The notes below the pieces were generated by a model, which was not told the origin of the DNA, searched no databases, and saw only the letters and a program-made list of their open reading frames with translations. Shown here piece by piece: positions 1 through 7,524 of a DNA stretch of 14,054 nt. How positions within the stretch are numbered: position 1 is the first letter of the stretch; every line of letters starts with the position of its first letter. A program made the position numbers and the translations under genes. The DNA comes from Verrucomicrobiota bacterium (GTDB lineage Bacteria; Verrucomicrobiota; Verrucomicrobiia; Limisphaerales; JAFMIX01): contig JAPLTZ010000143.1 in assembly GCA_026397895.1 (NCBI GenBank), forward strand, positions 2,502 to 16,555, read 5' to 3'.

Positions 1-625
1 CCTCGCTCCGCCCCCAGAAATTATCCAGCGGCACCGGCTCGTCCGTCCGGTCGAACCGCCACATCCAATAGCGCGTCGTCGGCGCGTCGGCGGTCGTGTC
101 CGTCGCCTGCACCGCTTGCGCCGCGTTCGCGAAAGCCGCGGCCTGCGCGGCGGGACAGTTCCAGACCGAGCGTGCCGGCAGTTGGTTGCTCAACACGATC
201 ACCGCCCAGCCCGCGCGCGGGTCGCTCGGCGGCCAGTCGGTCCACGGCTTGAAACCGCCGGGCAGCGATTGCTTCAAATCACGACAATCGGGAAACCGCC
301 CCTCGTGGTCGTCGAGAAACATGCGCCAGCCGAGGCCCTGCTGCTTCAACTGCGACAAGCAGGCCGTCCGCCGCGCCTGATATTTGGCGCGGGCGAGCGC
401 GGGCAACAGCAGTCCCGCGAGAATCGCGATGATGGCGATAACCACGAGCAACTCAATCAGCGTGAAACCGCACGGGAGCGCGCCCGTCCCCGGGCGCAGC
501 AGCGTGGCTGGTTCGGGGTCGTGGAAATTTTCCGGCGGCTCTGCTATTCCATGTTGCTGTGGCCGGGGACGGCCACGCTCCGCCTCGTGTGAATTTCCAT
601 TTCGGAATTCTGGTTGAACGCTCAT
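1..625 (-). CDS. Type IV pilin-like (pseudopilin) secreted protein, 3' end outside window
   Basis: The frame stays open from ATG at 625-623 to the left edge (208 residues visible). Residues 53-58 are GFTLIE, the prepilin peptidase site (cleavage after G53, conserved Glu5 = E58), followed by a hydrophobic helix to about residue 77 and then ARAKYQARRTACLSQLKQQG, a pattern typical of verrucomicrobial pseudopilins. The rest (RFPDCRD, WTDWPP, VWNCP) fits the globular domain of that group. The ATG overlaps the TGA of the preceding dehydrogenase (ATGA, 622-625), suggesting translational coupling. There is no in-frame ATG, GTG or TTG between this start and GFTLIE, so the leader is about 53 residues, far longer than the usual 6-25. 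Most of it is encoded by a palindromic repeat pair (475-581). Family assignment is firm; the role (surface fibre, pseudopilus or secreted protein) is not. Confidence 0.85.
   Translation of the reverse strand, partial: MSVQPEFRNGNSHEAERGRPRPQQHGIAEPPENFHDPEPATLLRPGTGALPCGFTLIELLVVIAIIAILAGLLLPALARAKYQARRTACLSQLKQQGLGWRMFLDDHEGRFPDCRDLKQSLPGGFKPWTDWPPSDPRAGWAVIVLSNQLPARSVWNCPAAQAAAFANAAQAVQATDTTADAPTTRYWMWRFDRTDEPVPLDNFWGRSE
475..581. repeat. REPIN-like pair of inverted 26-bp palindromic repeats
   Basis: Arm A lies at 556-581 on the plus strand and arm B at 500-475 on the minus strand, 55 bp apart and in inverted orientation. The arms match at 22 of 26 positions. Each contains a perfect 7-bp stem with a GGGA loop: gtggccg-ggga-cggccac in A (559-576) and gcgcccg-ggga-cgggcgc in B (497-480). 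The four differences fall in two base pairs and both are compensated (T-A to C-G, G-C to C-G), so the hairpin is maintained. Flanks GCT and GCTCC are identical. This matches the layout of REP doublets (REPINs). It lies 41-147 nt after the dehydrogenase stop and inside the pilin leader (codons 15-51). No further copy was noticed in this window. Confidence 0.7.
622..625 (-). promoter_or_regulatory. ATGA stop/start overlap (translational coupling)
   Basis: The TGA of the second dehydrogenase (624-622) and the ATG of the pilin-like gene (625-623) share two bases. No Shine-Dalgarno-like purine run precedes the ATG, so re-initiation by ribosomes ending the upstream gene is the likely start mechanism. 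Confidence 0.6.
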
Positions 626-3375
626 GGCTTGGCCGGCGGCAGGGCGAAGGCCACGTAGGCGTCGCCGTAGGGCGTGCCGAGTTTGTTGCCGCCGCTCGCG
701 GCGATGACGATGTATTGCCGGCCGTTCACTTCGTAACTCGCCGGCGGCGCGCTGCCGGTCCAGGGCAGTTGCGCCGACCACAATTCCTCCCCGGTGTCCT
801 TGTCGAAGGCGCGGATTTTGTTGTCGCGCGTGCCGGCGGCGAAGACGAGTCCGCCCGCCGTGACAATCGCGCCGCCGTAGTTTTCCGTGCCGGTGTTGCG
901 GAGACCTTCGGCGACGAGGCGCGGGTCTTCGCCGAGCGGTTTGCGCCAGACGAGTTTGCCGGTGTTGAGGTCAATGCAGTTGAGCGTGCCCCACGGCGGT
1001 TTGTTGGCCGGAAAACCTTCCGGGTCGTAGAACTTCGGCGCGCCGCTCACGCTGTAGGTCGGGCGTTCGGGCGGCGTGGTGCGCGGCTTCACGAAACCGT
1101 CGCGCGCCATCAGGTAATCAATCAGCGCCATCAGGTCCGGCTCGCTGATGACGTTTTCCGGCTGCGCGGGCATGCCGTTCTTGCCGGTGCGGATCTGTTT
1201 CCGCACGTCCTCGTCGGTGAGACGCAGGCGCAGGCCGCGCAACGGCGGGCAGGTGCTGATGCCCAGCCGCGTCGGGCCGTGGCAGGGCATGCAGATTTTT
1301 TCGTAAACCTCCCGCCCGCGCGTCTTCGGCGCATTCACGTCGTCCGGCGGGTCGTCGTCGCGGAAGGCGGAGATGACCCAGCCGACGTGATTGGCGGTGA
1401 CGTAAAGCCGCCCGGTGTCCACGTCAATGCACGCGCCGGTCCACTCCGCGCCACCGTCAATGCCGAAGAAAATATTCGCCCGGCCTTCCGTGCACGGAAC
1501 AAAAAATCCCTTGGTGGCGCTGAGGAACTGCGTGCGCGCCCAGTCGGCGACCTCCTCGTTGCGGTCGGTGAGGTCGGCGGCGGTGAATTCCATTTTCAGG
1601 AACGGCTCGGGTAATTCCACGTCCGGCTGGTAGGGGAAGGAGCGTTCGCCTTTCAGCGTGCTGGTCGGCGCGCGGCGCAGGCGGAAGGGGAAAATCGGTT
1701 TGCCGGTCACGCGGTCGAGCAGGAGCGTGTTGCCGATCTTGGTGCAGACGGCGACGATGTCCACGCGCTTGCCGTCGCGCGTGATCGTGCCGAGCGCGGG
1801 CGGCGCGGAGATGTCGCGGTCCCAGAGGTCGTGGCGGATTTCCTGGAAGTGCCAGCGGTATTTTCCGGTGCGCGCGTCAATGGCGACGACGCAGTTGGCG
1901 AAGAGGTTTTCGCCCCAGTGATCCACGCCGATGAAGTTCGGCTTCGGCCCGCCGGTGGAGATGTAGGCGATGCCGCGGACTTCGTCCATCGCCATGCCGG
2001 CCCAGCAGTTGGCGGCGTAATTTTCCGGGCCGTCCCAGGTGTCGTAGCCGAATTCGCCGGGCGCGGGCACGGTATGAAACGTCCACAGCAGTTTGCCGGT
2101 CACGACATCGAAGCCCCAGACATCCTTGCGGAATCCGGGCACGACGATGACGTTCTCGAAAATCGTCGGGCCGGCGGTGGCCGCGCCGAAGTCGCCCAAC
2201 GCCACGCCGGGCAGCAGCGTGTGACCGTTCTCGCCGAAGCCCGCGATGGGCTGGCCGTTGGTGGGGTTTAAAGCGTAGAGGTATTTGCCGGCGCAAAACA
2301 TCACGCGATCTCTTGCGTCGCTCTTACCCGGCCAGTAAATCAAACCGCGAAAAGCGGGCTGGCCTTCCGGTTTGTAGCGCCACAGCTCGACGCCGGTTTC
2401 CGCGTTCACGGCGGCGATGTGTTTGCCGGCGGTGGGCGCGAACATCACGCCGTTCGCGATGATGGGGTTGCACTGGATGTTGTTGCTGCCGTCGCGCGAG
2501 TGATACGTCCACGCCATCTGGAGATTGGTGATGGTCTGGCGGTTGATCTGCGTGAGCGCGGAGAAGCGCGTGCCGCCGTTGTCGCCGTGCGAGCGCTGCC
2601 ACGTTTTGTAGGTTTCGCGTTTGGGAAAGCCGTTGGCGGGCGTGAGTTCCTCCGGCTTCGCGGCGGGAATGATCTGGTAGAGCGGGAGCTTCTCGCGTTC
2701 GGCGGCGCTCTCGACGGCCCAATGATCGGCGGCGGGTTTCCCGTCGAAATGCCACAGCCCAATCGTGTCCGGGTCATTCAGAAACGGCGCGGCGGGCCCG
2801 CCCTTGATTTCGCGCGGGCCGAAGGAAAGCCGCACCTCGTCCATCACACCATCGCAGCGCGCGTCGCCTTCGTTGTTTTGGCCGAAAGTCAGATCGCCTT
2901 GGATCACCTTGCCTTTCGGCAGCGGCACGGGCGCATCCTGCACCAGCTTGCCGTCCACGAACAGGCGGGCACGTTCCGCTTCGACGACGGCGGCGAGGTA
3001 ATACCATTTGCCGTCGCAGATGTTCGCCGCCGTGGTGAGCGTGCCGTTGCGGCCCGGCTGGCGGAAGCTCAACGCGCCGCTGCCGGCGGCGGTGAACAGC
3101 TCCCAATGTTTCGCCGAACCCCGGGGATCGCAGGCGACGAGCAGGTTGATTTGCGTCGCGCTGTTCAACTTGGCCCAGCATTCGATGGTGAAGGGGCGCA
3201 GTCGCAACTTGGCCTGGCCGGCAACGCGCAGGCCGCCGCGCAACGCCTTGCCGAACGCCGGCGACAGGGAGGCTTCGGTGGTGCCGCCGCTGGTGGCATT
3301 TGTTTCCGCCGCGCGCGCGGACGCAAACGCGACGGCGGCGGAAAGCAGGATGGCCTGGGTAAAGCGCTGGAACAT
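622..3375 (-). CDS. Secreted LamG / PQQ beta-propeller dehydrogenase with internal cytochrome c domain (copy 2)
   Basis: A 917-residue protein. A Sec signal peptide is at residues 1-23 (MFQRFTQAILLSAAVAFASARAAE). A LamG/concanavalin A-like domain spans about 55-195 (PFTIECWAKL...LFVDGKLV...DEVRLSFG). A quinoprotein beta-propeller of the membrane glucose/quinate dehydrogenase type starts near 258 (WQRSHGDNGGTRFSAL, repeats ending TGVELWRYKPEG and TGKLLWTFHT, RHDLWDRD at 514-521). A cytochrome c domain is inserted at about 684-758, with CMPCH at 695-699 and probable axial Met735 in GKNGMPAQP. The propeller then closes to the C-terminus (WGTLNCIDLNTGKLVW, YEVNGRQYIVIAASGG). It probably oxidises a sugar or alcohol in the periplasm and passes electrons from PQQ to the haem; the substrate is unknown. 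The start at 3375 places the signal peptide at the N-terminus. An in-frame ATG at 3444, overlapping the upstream stop, would add 23 residues. It is a tandem paralogue of the preceding gene. Confidence 0.9.
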   Translation of the reverse strand: MFQRFTQAILLSAAVAFASARAAETNATSGGTTEASLSPAFGKALRGGLRVAGQAKLRLRPFTIECWAKLNSATQINLLVACDPRGSAKHWELFTAAGSGALSFRQPGRNGTLTTAANICDGKWYYLAAVVEAERARLFVDGKLVQDAPVPLPKGKVIQGDLTFGQNNEGDARCDGVMDEVRLSFGPREIKGGPAAPFLNDPDTIGLWHFDGKPAADHWAVESAAEREKLPLYQIIPAAKPEELTPANGFPKRETYKTWQRSHGDNGGTRFSALTQINRQTITNLQMAWTYHSRDGSNNIQCNPIIANGVMFAPTAGKHIAAVNAETGVELWRYKPEGQPAFRGLIYWPGKSDARDRVMFCAGKYLYALNPTNGQPIAGFGENGHTLLPGVALGDFGAATAGPTIFENVIVVPGFRKDVWGFDVVTGKLLWTFHTVPAPGEFGYDTWDGPENYAANCWAGMAMDEVRGIAYISTGGPKPNFIGVDHWGENLFANCVVAIDARTGKYRWHFQEIRHDLWDRDISAPPALGTITRDGKRVDIVAVCTKIGNTLLLDRVTGKPIFPFRLRRAPTSTLKGERSFPYQPDVELPEPFLKMEFTAADLTDRNEEVADWARTQFLSATKGFFVPCTEGRANIFFGIDGGAEWTGACIDVDTGRLYVTANHVGWVISAFRDDDPPDDVNAPKTRGREVYEKICMPCHGPTRLGISTCPPLRGLRLRLTDEDVRKQIRTGKNGMPAQPENVISEPDLMALIDYLMARDGFVKPRTTPPERPTYSVSGAPKFYDPEGFPANKPPWGTLNCIDLNTGKLVWRKPLGEDPRLVAEGLRNTGTENYGGAIVTAGGLVFAAGTRDNKIRAFDKDTGEELWSAQLPWTGSAPPASYEVNGRQYIVIAASGGNKLGTPYGDAYVAFALPPAKP

Positions 3376-3440
3376 AGGACTGCTTCGGACGGTTTTGGAT
3401 TTTGTCGGGTTACACTGTTGCTGTCGACAAGCTTGAAGGC

Positions 3441-3444
3441 TCAT
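3441..3444 (-). promoter_or_regulatory. ATGA overlap at the tandem dehydrogenase junction
   Basis: The TGA of dehydrogenase copy 1 (3443-3441) overlaps an ATG (3444-3442) in frame with copy 2. Starting here would put 23 residues (MSLQACRQQQ...) before the signal peptide. The same ATGAGC(C/G)TTCAA string follows the stop of copy 2, where it starts the pilin gene, so this may be a remnant carried by the tandem duplication rather than the used start. Confidence 0.4.
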
Positions 3445-6053
3445 GGATTGGCCGCTGGCAGGGCGAAGGCCACATAGGCGTCGCCCACGGGCGTGCCGAG
3501 TTTGCCGCCGCCGGTCGCGGCGATGACGATGTATTGCCGACCGGCCACCTCGTAGCACGCGGGCGGCGCGGAGCCGACCCACGGCAGTTTGGCCGACCAC
3601 AGTTCCGCGCCGGTGTCCTGGTCGAACGCGCGGATTTTCGCGTCGCGCGTGCCGGCGCAGAAGACGAGTCCGCCCGCCGTCGCGCTGGCGCCGCCGAAGT
3701 TTTCCGTGCCGGTTTTCGGGATGCCGTCCTTCGTGAGTTCGGGGTATTCGCCCAGCGGCACCGCCCAGAGTTTCTTGCCGGAATTCAAGTCAATGCAATT
3801 GAGCGTGCCCCACGGCGGTTTGCAGCCGGGATAACCTTCGTGGTCGAGGAATTTCGGGTAGCCGTTGTAGCTGTAGCGCGGGCGCTCGCCCTTGGTCGCC
3901 GGCGGCGGCGAAGGTTGATCGCGCAGCATCAGAAAATCCACGAGCTTCGCGAGGTCGGGGTCGCTGATGACGTTGGTGGGCTGCGCGGGCATGCCGTTTT
4001 TGCCTTGGCGCACCTGATCAATGATGGCCTGATCCGTCAGGCGATGACGCAGACCGCGCAACGGCGGGGCCATGCCGATGCCGACGCGGTTCGTGCCGTG
4101 GCATTGCGCGCAAATGGTTTCAAACACTTCCTGCCCGCGCGTGCGCGGCGTGCGCGGGTCGTAGGGCGGGTCTTCGTCGCGGAAGACGGAGACAATCCAC
4201 GGAACATGGTTCGCGCTGACGAACAATCGCCCGGAGGCCGGGTCCACGCACGCGCCCGTCCACTCCGCGCCACCGTGGATGCCGAAGAAGAGATTCATCT
4301 TTCCCTCGGCGAAGGGCTGGAAGAAACCCGTGGTCGTGCTTTTGAAACGGGTTTCCACCGACGAAGTCGCTTCATCCGAACGGTCGGTCAGGTCGCCGGA
4401 CTTGAACTCCATGCGGGCGAACGGCTGCGGCCATTCCACGTCCGGCTGGTAGGGCGCGGTCTGTTCGCCGGGCAGCGTGCTGGCCGGCGCGCGGCGTTCG
4501 CGGTAGGGGAAAATCGGTTTGCCGGTCACGCGGTCGAGCAGCAGCGTGTTGCCGATTTTGGTGACGGCGGCCACCACATCCACGCGCTTGCCGTCGCGCA
4601 CGATGGTGGTGAGATTCGGCGGCGCGGGCGTGTCGAGGTCCCAGATGTCGTGGTGGATTTCCTGAAAATGCCAGAGGCGTTTGCCGGTGCGCGCGTCAAT
4701 GGCGACGAGGCAGTTGCCGAACAGGTTGTCGCCGCGATGGCCGACGCCGGTGAAGTTGTCCTTGGGCGAGCCGGTCGTGATGTAGGCGATGCCGCGCGCC
4801 TCGTCCAGCGCCATGCCGCCCCAGCAGTTCGCGCCGCTTTCCGGCCGGTCCCAGGTGTCGTAGCCAAACTCGCCCGCGCGCGGAATCGTGTGAAACGTCC
4901 AGAGCAGTTTGCCGGAAAGCAAATCCAGCCCCCACACGTCCCGCTCGATGCCGGGCACGACGATGATGTGCTCGAAAATCGTCGGGGCGACGAGACACCC
5001 GCCGGGCAGCGGCGCCCGGCCGTTCTGGCCAAAGCCGGCGATGGGCTGGCCGGTCTTGGCATCGAGCGCGCAGAGCTGGTTGCCCGCCACAAAAAAAATC
5101 CGCGGGGTTTCCGCGGATTCACCGGGCCAGTGGATCAGCCCCCGATGGGCGGGGCGTCCGGGCGGTTTGAAGCGCCACAGCTCGACGCCGGTCGCGGCGT
5201 TGACGGCGACGACGTTGTTGCCCGCCGTCGGCGCAAACATCACGCCGTCGGCGATGACGGGGTTGCACTGGATGTTGGCGCGCCCGTCCTTGGAGTGATA
5301 CGTCCAAGCGACTTGCAGGTTGGTGACGTTCGCGCGGTTGATCTGGTCGAGCGCGGAGTAGCGCGCGCCGCTGTTGTCGCCGTGCGAGCGCTGCCAGTTG
5401 CGGAAGGTGTCGCGCTTGGGAAAACCGTTGGCCGGCGTGAGGTCGTCTGGGGTCGGGGCGGGAATGGTTTTGAATTCCGGCAACGCGGCGCGCGCGGCGG
5501 CGTCCTCGACGGCCCAATACTTGCCGGAATTTCCGGTGACGGCGGCAGTCTCCTCAAAATCCCACAGGCCGATTGTGCTCGCGTCTTTCGTGAGCGGGCC
5601 GGCGGGCGGGCCGCTGATTTCCCGCGCGCCGCGCGAGAGGCGGACGTTGTCCACCACACCGTCGCAGCCGATGCCGCCTTCGACGAGCTGGCCGAACGCG
5701 AGGTCGCCGGGCTGGGCTTCGCCGGCGAGCGGCGCGGCGGGCGCTTCCTTCACGAGCTTGCCGTCCACGAAGAGCCGCACGCGCTCCGGCTCGATGACGG
5801 CGGCGAGGCGATGCCATTGGCCGTCGCAGATGTTCACGCCGGAATTGAAATCGCCGCCGCGCCCCGGCTGATACAGGGCCAATGCGCCGCTGCCGACGTG
5901 CGTGTAAAGTTCCCAATGTTCCGCCGACGCCTTGGGGTCGCTGGCGACGAGGATGTTGAACGCGGTCGCGCTGTCCAGCCGGGCGCGGCACTCGACGGTG
6001 AGCGGGCGCTGGCGGTATTCAGCTTTGCCGGCCACCGGCATTCCACCGCGCAA
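3441..6053 (-). CDS. LamG / PQQ beta-propeller dehydrogenase with internal cytochrome c domain (copy 1, disrupted 5' end)
   Basis: The uninterrupted part from the first ATG is 870 residues. Domains follow copy 2: LamG about 8-150 (RPLTVECRARL, RLFVDGKLV, VDNVRLSRG), then the quinoprotein propeller from about 219 (WQRSHGDNSGARYSAL, TGVELWRFKPPG, HHDIWDLD at 467-474), an inserted cytochrome c with CAQCH at 648-652 and probable ligand Met688 in GKNGMPAQP, and a closing propeller segment ending AYVAFALPAANP. Colinear with copy 2 over the full length, with high identity by eye. The homologous frame continues upstream of this ATG (...PATPGGEASVSAVFGKALRGG matches copy 2), so the ATG is not the ancestral start. 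An in-frame TAG at 6143-6141 blocks that extension, and only a TTG at 6065 lies between. If translation begins at 6065 or 6053 the protein has no signal peptide and haem attachment would fail. Either a recent lesion, readthrough or a sequence error. Confidence 0.85.
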   Translation of the reverse strand: MRGGMPVAGKAEYRQRPLTVECRARLDSATAFNILVASDPKASAEHWELYTHVGSGALALYQPGRGGDFNSGVNICDGQWHRLAAVIEPERVRLFVDGKLVKEAPAAPLAGEAQPGDLAFGQLVEGGIGCDGVVDNVRLSRGAREISGPPAGPLTKDASTIGLWDFEETAAVTGNSGKYWAVEDAAARAALPEFKTIPAPTPDDLTPANGFPKRDTFRNWQRSHGDNSGARYSALDQINRANVTNLQVAWTYHSKDGRANIQCNPVIADGVMFAPTAGNNVVAVNAATGVELWRFKPPGRPAHRGLIHWPGESAETPRIFFVAGNQLCALDAKTGQPIAGFGQNGRAPLPGGCLVAPTIFEHIIVVPGIERDVWGLDLLSGKLLWTFHTIPRAGEFGYDTWDRPESGANCWGGMALDEARGIAYITTGSPKDNFTGVGHRGDNLFGNCLVAIDARTGKRLWHFQEIHHDIWDLDTPAPPNLTTIVRDGKRVDVVAAVTKIGNTLLLDRVTGKPIFPYRERRAPASTLPGEQTAPYQPDVEWPQPFARMEFKSGDLTDRSDEATSSVETRFKSTTTGFFQPFAEGKMNLFFGIHGGAEWTGACVDPASGRLFVSANHVPWIVSVFRDEDPPYDPRTPRTRGQEVFETICAQCHGTNRVGIGMAPPLRGLRHRLTDQAIIDQVRQGKNGMPAQPTNVISDPDLAKLVDFLMLRDQPSPPPATKGERPRYSYNGYPKFLDHEGYPGCKPPWGTLNCIDLNSGKKLWAVPLGEYPELTKDGIPKTGTENFGGASATAGGLVFCAGTRDAKIRAFDQDTGAELWSAKLPWVGSAPPACYEVAGRQYIVIAATGGGKLGTPVGDAYVAFALPAANP

Positions 6054-6227
6054 TGCCTTGCCGAAGACCGCCGAAACAGAAGCCTCGCCACCAGGAGTTG
6101 CGGGCGCAGCGGCAGCGGGATTGTGGGGACGCCGGAAATGCTAGCCGATGATTCCCGGTTTTAACCATAGAAAAATCGCCGAAAAGCTTGCGAAAATAAT
6201 CCGGCCGCCGCCGGAGATCGTTTTCAC
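6054..6227 (-). pseudogene. Interrupted N-terminal coding segment of dehydrogenase copy 1 (in-frame TAG)
   Basis: In the frame of copy 1, a GTG at 6227-6225 overlaps the stop of the beta-helix gene (GTGA, 6224-6227) and opens a signal-like sequence: KTISGGGR, then the hydrophobic stretch IIFASFSAIFLWL. Codon 29 is TAG (6143-6141). The frame then continues HFRRPHNPAAAAPATPGGEASVSA and joins the LamG domain. The part after the stop aligns with copy 2 (ETNATSGGTTEASLSPAFGKALRGG), so it was coding. I infer that the original gene ran 6227-3441 (928 residues) and was interrupted by one nonsense change or an equivalent error. The choice of the GTG is less certain than the existence of the interruption. 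Confidence 0.55.
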
Positions 6228-7483
6228 GGTGCTTTTGGCGCCGGACGCGGAGCGGCGGCGGACGACCGGGGCGGGACGACGTGGCGGTTGGGATAGGCGT
6301 TGTTCAGCACCGTGATGTCGGACGCGGTCGGCGCGCAGGTCAGGGCGGTGCCCTTGGCGTTGAAAATGTTTTCGCTGATGGTCAGGCTGCGCGATGCGCC
6401 CTGCACAAGAATCATGGTGTGCTGCACCGGCGGCACGGCCTTGAAATTGTCCGGCGAGGGCGTCTGGAAGATGTTGTGCGAAATCACGCCGGCGAAGACG
6501 TTCGTGAGCTGGATGTCGAAATACGGATGCGCGGGGTCGGTGTGCGGCTGGCGTTCGTCGCAATACATGAGGTTGTTGACGAGGTGGACGAATTTGCGGT
6601 TGGCGATGCGGATGCCGACATCGCGGCAGTTGATGTGGCAGGAATCAATGACCAGTTGCGGCTCCGACTCCGGCGTGGCGACATCAATCCCCACGCGGCA
6701 GCCGACGGCGAAGCTGCGATAGAAACAGCCGTCCTCCGGGCCGTCGCCCGCGCCACGGGTGACGACGCGGTAGCCGGTGTGCGCGTTCCAGACGTAGCAG
6801 TTTTGGAAGCTCGGCGCGTAGCAGCCGTCCGCCACGATGCCGCAGGCGGGCCGGTAAAACGGCGAAGCGTCGGAGGCGTCGGCATTCAGCGCGGGATCGA
6901 GCACGCCGGAGAAGATGACGTTCTCGAACAGCGGCCGCCATTGATTCAGGGCGGCAATGCCGGTGGTGAAGTAAAACCGCGTCGGCAAACCATGACCACG
7001 GATATCCACGTTCTGCGCGAGGAAGGTGCGGTAGTTGCGCACGCCGCGCGGCGGCGAGGCGAGTTCAAACGCCACGCCCGCGCCCTCGCGCACGGCGAAA
7101 AACGACACGTCGCGCAGCGTGACCTGCGCCTTGCACAGCTTGTCGTGCAGACGGAGCGCGCCGTTGGTGTTGTCGCAGAGGATGACGGAGACGCCCTGCC
7201 CTTCGCCGGCAATGACGAAGCCGTCGCCGGAAAGCTCGGCGGTCACGCGGCTTTTCAGCAGGTATTCGCCGGCGGGAATCTGGAGCACGGCCCGCTTGGC
7301 GGCAGCGGCGGCGTTGAGCGCGCGCTGGAACGCGGGAGCGTCGTCGGTCTGACCGTCGCCCACCGCGCCGTAGGCGGTGACGGCGAAGCTCCGGCCTGCG
7401 CCGGCGGCGGCGGGAGTTTGCGCGCGAACGACCGGGGCGACGAGCGCGAGGCAAAGCAGCCCAAGCAGTGAAGCATGTTTCAT
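6224..7483 (-). CDS. Secreted right-handed beta-helix protein, pectate lyase superfamily 3 type
   Basis: A 419-residue protein with signal peptide MKHASLLGLLCLALVAPVVRAQ (about 1-22). Residues 33-58 (FAVTAYGAVGDGQTDDAPAFQRALNA) are the hallmark opening of the Pectate_lyase_3 beta-helix fold. Irregular helix repeats follow to about 400, for example LVIDSCHINCRDVGIRIANRK, VHLVNNLMYC, GVISHNIFQTP and LTISENIFNAKGTAL, ending in an Ala/Pro-rich tail. The family includes lyases, GH28-like hydrolases, epimerases and non-catalytic binders; no catalytic residue can be assigned by eye. A GGAGAG Shine-Dalgarno sits 5 nt before the chosen ATG. An upstream in-frame start at 7588 would overlap the sulfatase and bury the signal peptide, so it was rejected. 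The context supports polysaccharide processing. Confidence 0.85.
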   Translation of the reverse strand: MKHASLLGLLCLALVAPVVRAQTPAAAGAGRSFAVTAYGAVGDGQTDDAPAFQRALNAAAAAKRAVLQIPAGEYLLKSRVTAELSGDGFVIAGEGQGVSVILCDNTNGALRLHDKLCKAQVTLRDVSFFAVREGAGVAFELASPPRGVRNYRTFLAQNVDIRGHGLPTRFYFTTGIAALNQWRPLFENVIFSGVLDPALNADASDASPFYRPACGIVADGCYAPSFQNCYVWNAHTGYRVVTRGAGDGPEDGCFYRSFAVGCRVGIDVATPESEPQLVIDSCHINCRDVGIRIANRKFVHLVNNLMYCDERQPHTDPAHPYFDIQLTNVFAGVISHNIFQTPSPDNFKAVPPVQHTMILVQGASRSLTISENIFNAKGTALTCAPTASDITVLNNAYPNRHVVPPRSSAAAPRPAPKAP

Positions 7484-7488
7484 AATGA

Positions 7489-7494
7489 CTCTCC
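7489..7494 (-). promoter_or_regulatory. Shine-Dalgarno GGAGAG before the beta-helix gene
   Basis: Minus-strand GGAGAG followed by TCATT and then ATG at 7483. It fixes the start at the signal peptide rather than at the longer frame beginning at 7588. It is the clearest ribosome-binding site in the window. Confidence 0.6.
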
Positions 7495-7524
7495 GTTGCG
7501 ACCGCCGCCGAAGTCGGCGTTCAA

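Noticed and set aside
3423..3435. GTCGACAAGCTTG, adjacent SalI and HindIII sites resembling a cloning-vector polylinker, with a GAATTC nearby at 604-609.
   Set aside because: The match ends after 13 bp, the surrounding sequence is coding and continuous with the homologous gene pair, and no other vector-like sequence is seen. Probably coincidence.
3402..6164. A 920-codon open frame on the plus strand, plus others at 559-1614, 2419-3477, 6281-7471 and 7819-9039.
   Set aside because: Each lies exactly antisense to a gene with clear domains. Their translations are Arg/Ala/Gly-rich with no recognisable motif; this is the usual mirror effect of GC-biased codon use.
6166..6168. ATG at 6168 as the true start of dehydrogenase copy 1.
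   Set aside because: It is in a different frame from the LamG domain and its translation (MVKTGNHRLAFPAS) is not signal-like or homologous to copy 2.
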